Shown piece by piece: positions 8,894-12,473 of a stretch of DNA of 12,473 nucleotides. The notes beneath the pieces are model-generated. The model had not been told where the DNA came from. It made no database searches and saw only the letters and a list, made by a program, of their open reading frames with translations. The translations under genes and the position numbers were made by a program. Location of the stretch: assembly GCA_004299215.1 (NCBI GenBank), contig SCTD01000036.1:1-12473 (forward strand), in the 5' to 3' direction. The stretch's first letter is position 1. Each line of letters starts with the position of its first letter. Origin of the DNA: Frankiales bacterium (GTDB lineage Bacteria > Actinomycetota > Actinomycetes > Mycobacteriales > SCTD01).

Positions 8894-9825
8894 GTCCGGA
8901 GCCCCCGGCCGGTGAGCTCGAGGAAGACGTCCTCGAGGCTGCGCTGCTCGACGCGGAGGTCGGCGGCCATGGCGTCGTTGGTGGCGCACCAGGCCGTGAC
9001 GGCAGCCAGCAGCTGTGGGTCGACGTCGCCGGGTGCCTCGACGAGGTACTGCCCGGACGGCGACTCCTTGGCGGTGCAGCCGACGGGCAGCGCGGCGAGC
9101 AGCTGGTCGAGGTCCAGCTCGGGGCGTGACCGGAAGCGCAGCTGCCCGACCGCCCCGGACGACGTCAGCTCGGCGACGGTCCCCGCGGCGACGACCCGGC
9201 CGTGGTCCACCACAACGACGTCGTCGGCGAGGCGCTCCGCCTCGTCCAGCAGGTGGGTGGTCAGGACGACGGTGACCCCGTCGCGGCGCAGCGCCTCGAC
9301 CAGCTCCCAGGTCGCGTGCCGGGCCTGGGGGTCGAGGCCGGCCGTGGGCTCGTCGAGGAAGACCAGCTCGGGTCTGCCGACGACGGCGAGCGCGAGGGAG
9401 AGCCGCTGCTGCTGACCGCCCGACAGGCGGCGGTACGGCGTGCGGGCCACGGGGGTCAGCCCGAGGCGGTCCAGCAGGTCGTCGGGGTCGAGCGGCGAGG
9501 CGGCGTAGGACGCGACGAGGCGCAGCATCTCCGCGCAGCGCAGACCGGGGTAGGCGCCGCCGGTCTGCGGCATGACGCCCACCCGCGGGCGCAGCTCGGG
9601 GTCGCGCGGGGCGCGACCCAGGACCGACACGCTGCCGGCGTCCGGGCTGCGGAAGCCCTGGCAGATCTCGACCGTCGTCGTCTTGCCCGCTCCGTTGGGC
9701 CCGAGAAGGGCCAGGACCGTGCCGTGGCGCACCGAGAAGGAGAGCGCGTCGACGACGGCGCGCCCGTCGTACGCCTTGACCAGACCCCGCACCTCGAGCG
9801 CGACGTCGGGTGCGGCGGCGGTCAC
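8890..9825 (-). CDS. ABC transporter ATP-binding protein (exporter, DrrA-like)
   Basis: This cytoplasmic ATPase powers the ABC-2 permease encoded downstream. All motifs of a nucleotide-binding domain are visible in the 311-residue protein: Walker A GPNGAGKTT (42-50), a Q-loop at GVMPQTGG, the signature LSGGQQQR (Ser135-Gln138), Walker B LVFLDEP (Asp158, Glu159), a D-loop GLD and the switch His in TTHLLDEAERL. A C-terminal extension of about 90 residues, ending SLEDVFLELTGRGL, is usual for the DrrA/CcmA-like exporter group. The GTG start lies 7 nt behind a TAGTCT -10 element without a Shine-Dalgarno, so the operon is probably leaderless. It is divergent from sufR. In mycobacteria, from memory, an mptB-like gene lies between the two; there is no room for one here. 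Confidence 0.95.
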   Translation of the reverse strand: MTAAAPDVALEVRGLVKAYDGRAVVDALSFSVRHGTVLALLGPNGAGKTTTVEICQGFRSPDAGSVSVLGRAPRDPELRPRVGVMPQTGGAYPGLRCAEMLRLVASYAASPLDPDDLLDRLGLTPVARTPYRRLSGGQQQRLSLALAVVGRPELVFLDEPTAGLDPQARHATWELVEALRRDGVTVVLTTHLLDEAERLADDVVVVDHGRVVAAGTVAELTSSGAVGQLRFRSRPELDLDQLLAALPVGCTAKESPSGQYLVEAPGDVDPQLLAAVTAWCATNDAMAADLRVEQRSLEDVFLELTGRGLRT

Positions 9826-9832
9826 GGGGACC

Positions 9833-9838
9833 AGACTA
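9833..9838 (-). promoter_or_regulatory. Predicted -10 element of the ABC exporter operon (leaderless)
   Basis: The minus strand reads TAGTCT, then 7 nt (GGTCCCC), then the ATPase GTG. It matches TANNNT and resembles the ctaB and ctaA promoters. No clear -35 is seen. Confidence 0.55.
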
Positions 9839-9904
9839 GAGGCGGTGCAGGCAGGTGAGGGTGCCCTTCGTGGCGGGCGTCACGACGACCCCGGGCCGTC
9901 CAGG

Positions 9905-9934
9905 TTCGACTCGCGGACGCATTTACGCGACACT
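9905..9934 (+). promoter_or_regulatory. Predicted sufR-sufBD promoter
   Basis: A possible -35 TTCGAC (9905-9910) is followed by an 18-nt spacer and a non-canonical -10 GACACT (9929-9934). The -10 ends 6 nt before the sufR GTG, giving the same leaderless geometry as ctaB and ctaA. The -10 keeps the conserved second A and last T. It overlaps the putative SufR operator. Confidence 0.45.
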
Positions 9935-9944
9935 GGCGTTGTGA
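9930..9944 (+). promoter_or_regulatory. Putative SufR operator
   Basis: ACACT-GGCGT-TGTGA matches the ACACT-N5-TGTGA pattern that I recall for the mycobacterial SufR binding site; the inner CAC/GTG form an imperfect dyad. It covers the end of the -10 hexamer, the predicted transcription start and the GTG codon of sufR. Bound protein would block RNA polymerase and give autorepression. Confidence 0.6.
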
Positions 9945-10615
9945 AAATCGTGGCAGAGCCGACGACCGGGACGCGGGAGCGCGTGCGCTCCCTGCTTCTC
10001 GCGCTCGGACCGTCCACCGCGGCCACCCTCGGCGAGCAGCTCGGGCTCAGCCCGGCGGCGGTGCGCAAGCACCTCGACGCGCTGCTGGCGGACGGCACCG
10101 TGACCACCCAGCTGCCCCGCGTCCGCGCCCTGCGCGGCCGCGGACGTCCCGCCCGGCTCTACGCGCTGACGGACGCCGGGCACGCCGGTGGCCCGGCGGC
10201 GTACGACGACCTCGCCACCCAGGCGCTCCGCTTCCTCGCCGAGACGGCGGGGGAGTCGGCGGTCGAGGAGTTCGCCCGGGCGCGCGTGGCCGAGCTCGAG
10301 CAGCGGTACGCCCGGCAGATGGCGTCGACGGCGCCCGCGGACCGCCCCGCCGCGCTGGCCGAGGCGCTCTCGGGCGACGGCTACGCCGCGACCACCTCCG
10401 AGCACGGTGTGGGCGTCCAGCTCTGCCAGCACCACTGCCCCGTCCAGCACGTCGCTGCGGAGTTCCCGCAGCTGTGCGACGCCGAGACGGCCGCCCTCGG
10501 ACGGCTGCTCGACGTGCACGTCCAGCGACTCGCGACCATCGCCCACGGCGACGGCGTGTGCACGACCTTCATCCCCGTAGCTCCCGGATCAGCGACAGCG
10601 AAGGCGACGCGATGA
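9941..10615 (+). CDS. sufR: SufR-type Fe-S transcriptional repressor of the SUF operon
   Basis: SufR is a DNA-binding repressor that senses Fe-S status through its own cluster and controls suf expression. The 224-residue product has a winged helix-turn-helix at about 13-55 (TAATLGEQLGLSPAAVRKHL) and a wing RGRGRPARLYALTDAG. The C-terminal cysteines are Cys162, Cys166 and Cys179 (C-x3-C-x12-C), with Cys207 in GDGVCTTF. The first three have the spacing I recall for the cluster ligands of M. tuberculosis SufR (175/179/192). The GTG at 9941 was chosen because the frame upstream runs into the ABC gene region and because promoter and operator signals end right there. The 3' end overlaps the sufB ATG by 4 nt (ATGA), so the two are translationally coupled. 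Confidence 0.92.
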   Translation: MKIVAEPTTGTRERVRSLLLALGPSTAATLGEQLGLSPAAVRKHLDALLADGTVTTQLPRVRALRGRGRPARLYALTDAGHAGGPAAYDDLATQALRFLAETAGESAVEEFARARVAELEQRYARQMASTAPADRPAALAEALSGDGYAATTSEHGVGVQLCQHHCPVQHVAAEFPQLCDAETAALGRLLDVHVQRLATIAHGDGVCTTFIPVAPGSATAKATR

Positions 10616-12024
10616 CGACCACCCAGGACTCCCAGCTCGAGGGCCTCGGCACCTACAAGTTCGGCTGGGCGGACAGCGACGTCGCGGGCTCCACGGCCAA
10701 GCGCGGCATCAACGCCGAGGTCGTCGAGAACATCTCCGCGCTCAAGAGCGAGCCGCAGTGGATGCTCGACCTGCGCCTCAAGGGCCTCAAGCTCTTCGAG
10801 AAGAAGCCCATGCCGACCTGGGGCTCGGACCTGTCCGGCATCGACTTCGACAACATCAAGTACTTCGTCCGGTCCACGGAGAAGCAGGCCACCAGCTGGG
10901 AGGACCTGCCCGAGGACATCAAGAACACCTACGACCGGCTGGGCATCCCCGAGGCCGAGAAGCAGCGCCTGGTCGCCGGTGTGGCCGCGCAGTACGAGTC
11001 GGAGGTCGTCTACCACCAGATCCGCGAGGACCTGGAGGAGAAGGGCGTCATCTTCGTCGACACCGACACCGGGCTGCGCGAGCACGAGGAGCTCTTCAAG
11101 GAGTACTTCGGCTCGGTCATCCCGGTCGGCGACAACAAGTTCGCCGCGCTGAACACCGCGGTCTGGTCCGGCGGGTCCTTCATCTACGTGCCCAAGGGCG
11201 TCGTCGTCGACATCCCGCTGCAGGCCTACTTCCGGATCAACACCGAGAACATGGGCCAGTTCGAGCGGACCCTGATCATCGTCGACGAGGACGCCTACGT
11301 TCACTACGTCGAGGGCTGCACCGCCCCGATCTACTCCTCCGACTCGCTGCACTCCGCGGTCGTGGAGATCATCGTGAAGAAGGGCGGCCGCTGCCGCTAC
11401 ACGACCATCCAGAACTGGTCCAACAACGTCTACAACCTCGTCACCAAGCGCGCCGTCTGCGAGGCCGGCGCGACCATGGAGTGGGTCGACGGCAACATCG
11501 GCTCCAAGGTGACGATGAAGTACCCCGCCGTCTACCTCATGGGTGAGCACGCCAAGGGCGAGACGCTGTCGATCGCGTTCGCCGGCGAGGGCCAGCACCA
11601 GGACGCCGGCGCCAAGATGGTGCACGCGGCGCCGCACACCTCCAGCTCGATCCTGAGCAAGTCGGTGGCGCGTGGCGGTGGGCGCACGTCCTACCGCGGC
11701 CTGATCCAGATCAACGAGGGCGCCTACGGCTCCAAGTCCAACGTGCTGTGCGACGCGCTCCTGGTCGACCAGATCAGCCGCTCCGACACCTACCCGTACG
11801 TCGACATCCGCGAGGACGACGTCTCGATGGGCCACGAGGCCTCGGTCTCGAAGGTCTCCGACGACCAGCTCTTCTACCTGATGTCGCGCGGCATGGAGCA
11901 GGACGAGGCGATGGCGATGATCGTGCGCGGCTTCATCGAGCCGATCGCGAAGGAGCTCCCGATGGAGTACGCCCTCGAGCTCAACCGCCTGATCGAGCTG
12001 CAGATGGAAGGGGCCGTCGGCTGA
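10612..12024 (+). CDS. sufB: Fe-S cluster assembly scaffold protein SufB
   Basis: SufB is the scaffold subunit of the SufBCD complex on which Fe-S clusters are built in the cytoplasm. The 470-residue length is normal, and there is no intein, unlike many mycobacterial SufB genes. Clear landmarks are WSGGSFIYVPKGV at about 185-197, VEGCTAPIYSS with Cys236, SNVLCDALL with Cys380 and MGHEASVSKV with His408-Glu409. Cys380 and Glu409 have the same 29-residue spacing as the E. coli Cys405/Glu434 pair at the SufB-SufD interface. The ATG start overlaps the sufR stop and has GAAGG 7 nt upstream (10600-10604). Between this gene and sufD lies an 85-nt spacer holding a hairpin repeat. The gene is rich in AAG and GAC/GAG codons, consistent with strong expression. 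Confidence 0.98.
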   Translation: MTTTQDSQLEGLGTYKFGWADSDVAGSTAKRGINAEVVENISALKSEPQWMLDLRLKGLKLFEKKPMPTWGSDLSGIDFDNIKYFVRSTEKQATSWEDLPEDIKNTYDRLGIPEAEKQRLVAGVAAQYESEVVYHQIREDLEEKGVIFVDTDTGLREHEELFKEYFGSVIPVGDNKFAALNTAVWSGGSFIYVPKGVVVDIPLQAYFRINTENMGQFERTLIIVDEDAYVHYVEGCTAPIYSSDSLHSAVVEIIVKKGGRCRYTTIQNWSNNVYNLVTKRAVCEAGATMEWVDGNIGSKVTMKYPAVYLMGEHAKGETLSIAFAGEGQHQDAGAKMVHAAPHTSSSILSKSVARGGGRTSYRGLIQINEGAYGSKSNVLCDALLVDQISRSDTYPYVDIREDDVSMGHEASVSKVSDDQLFYLMSRGMEQDEAMAMIVRGFIEPIAKELPMEYALELNRLIELQMEGAVG

Positions 12025-12044
12025 TCGCCGCTGCCCCCGTTCAC

Positions 12045-12083
12045 GGTGGTTGAGGTGCGAGCGAAGCGAGCCTCGAAACCACC
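12045..12083. repeat. 39-bp imperfect inverted repeat between sufB and sufD
   Basis: GGTGGTTGAGG at the left pairs with CCTCGAAACCACC at the right, apart from a 2-nt bulge. The centre holds GAGCGAAGCGAG, a perfect mirror repeat. The element begins 20 nt after the sufB stop and ends 12 nt before the sufD Shine-Dalgarno. Elements of this look are, as I recall, scattered in several actinobacterial genomes. Inside an operon it could stabilise the upstream message or partly end transcription. Confidence 0.7.
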
Positions 12084-12109
12084 ATCCGAATATCTAGGAA
12101 GAGCTTTCT

Positions 12110-12473
12110 GTGACTGTGACCGATGCTGCACGCGAGAGCGTGGAGTCGATGCTCGAGGCCAACCCGACCCGGAGCCACCTCAACCCGCCGCCGTCGTACG
12201 ACCTGGCGGACCACCCGCTCCCGACCGGACGCGAGGAGATCTGGCGGTTCACCCCGCTCAAGCGGCTGCGCGGCCTCCTCGACGGTGAGGCCTCCGCGGC
12301 GCACCTGACGTGGGAGACCTCGCTGCCCGAGGGCGTGACCCTCACCGAGATCACGGCCGAGCAGGCCGTCGAGCTCGGCGAGCTGGCGCCCAACGACCGG
12401 CCGTCGGCGCTCGCCGTCGCCCGGGCCGGGGGAGCGCTGCTGCTGGACATCCCGGCCGAGGCCGAGCCCGACG
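12110..12473 (+). CDS. sufD: Fe-S cluster assembly protein SufD, N-terminal part (runs off the window)
   Basis: SufD is the paralogue of SufB that completes the SufBCD scaffold and helps load iron and form the cluster. About 121 codons are present. The N-terminal segment PLPTGREEIWRFTPLKRLRG at about residues 40-59 is the hallmark of SufD (a conserved E-x-W-R-[FY]-T-x-[LM] stretch). The start is GTG at 12110, with AGGAAGAG (12096-12103) upstream; the next GTG, at 12116, is an alternative. The core beta-helix domain lies outside the window. It follows sufB in the same direction, separated by the hairpin repeat, and sufC and sufS would be expected next. Confidence 0.93.
   Translation, partial: MTVTDAARESVESMLEANPTRSHLNPPPSYDLADHPLPTGREEIWRFTPLKRLRGLLDGEASAAHLTWETSLPEGVTLTEITAEQAVELGELAPNDRPSALAVARAGGALLLDIPAEAEPD

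Noticed and set aside
7000..9129. 709-codon plus-strand open frame across ctaA, the hairpin and the ABC permease
   Set aside because: It crosses two real genes and a perfect hairpin and gives a low-complexity product; a shadow frame.
9572..9940. N-terminal extension of sufR by 123 codons
   Set aside because: The extension is antisense to the ABC ATPase and passes through both divergent promoters. The GTG at 9941 fits the family length and the operator position.
10381..11835. 484-codon minus-strand open frame opposite sufB
   Set aside because: Val/Leu/Asp-rich antisense shadow of a very well conserved gene.

Overview
This is an ordinary high-GC actinobacterial chromosome segment (Actinomycetota). 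The signs are very strong G/C third positions, many GTG starts, leaderless promoters, and a SufR-led SUF operon beside a heme A / pentose phosphate cluster. The order resembles, from memory, the Mycobacterium tuberculosis region running from zwf2 to sufR-sufB, but with a pgi gene between tal and zwf and no mptB-like gene between the ABC transporter and sufR. I cannot name the genus. No plasmid, phage, insertion sequence, CRISPR or RNA-gene signal is visible.

Region 1 (1-5096, minus strand) is a tkt-tal-pgi-zwf operon. Transcription starts near 5147 and runs toward base 1, where zwf leaves the window. Tkt and Tal (non-oxidative pentose phosphate pathway) make fructose 6-phosphate, Pgi turns it into glucose 6-phosphate, and Zwf oxidises that to yield NADPH. 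The gene order therefore follows a cyclic pentose phosphate route. The tal/pgi and pgi/zwf junctions are both 4-nt GTGA overlaps, which indicates tight translational coupling.

Region 2 (5097-7923) holds the two heme A biosynthesis genes, ctaB (heme O synthase, plus) and ctaA (heme A synthase, minus). They are transcribed toward each other. Between them, directly behind ctaB, lies an unassigned ATP-grasp gene whose stop codon abuts the stop codon of ctaA. These hemes serve the aa3 cytochrome oxidase.

Region 3 (7924-9825) is a two-gene ABC-2 type exporter (ATPase then permease, minus strand). It is closed by a perfect 17-bp hairpin just after the permease. A 57-nt gap between ATPase and permease is bridged by a possible 19-codon mini-ORF and contains a short repeat core.

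Region 4 (9826-12473, plus) is the start of the SUF Fe-S cluster assembly operon: sufR (Fe-S repressor), sufB, and the first part of sufD. A SufR-type operator overlaps the sufR start codon. A 39-bp imperfect hairpin repeat lies between sufB and sufD; its core nearly matches a 13-mer in the ABC gap.

Four of the five recognisable promoters place a -10 element 6 or 7 nt before a GTG start codon, implying leaderless mRNAs for ctaB, ctaA, the ABC operon and sufR. The tkt operon instead has a leader of about 50 nt with a 12-bp palindrome at its predicted start site. I see no clear novel system. The most interesting leads are the leaderless/operator layout at sufR, the orphan ATP-grasp gene between the heme A genes, the bridging mini-ORF, and the dispersed hairpin repeats.
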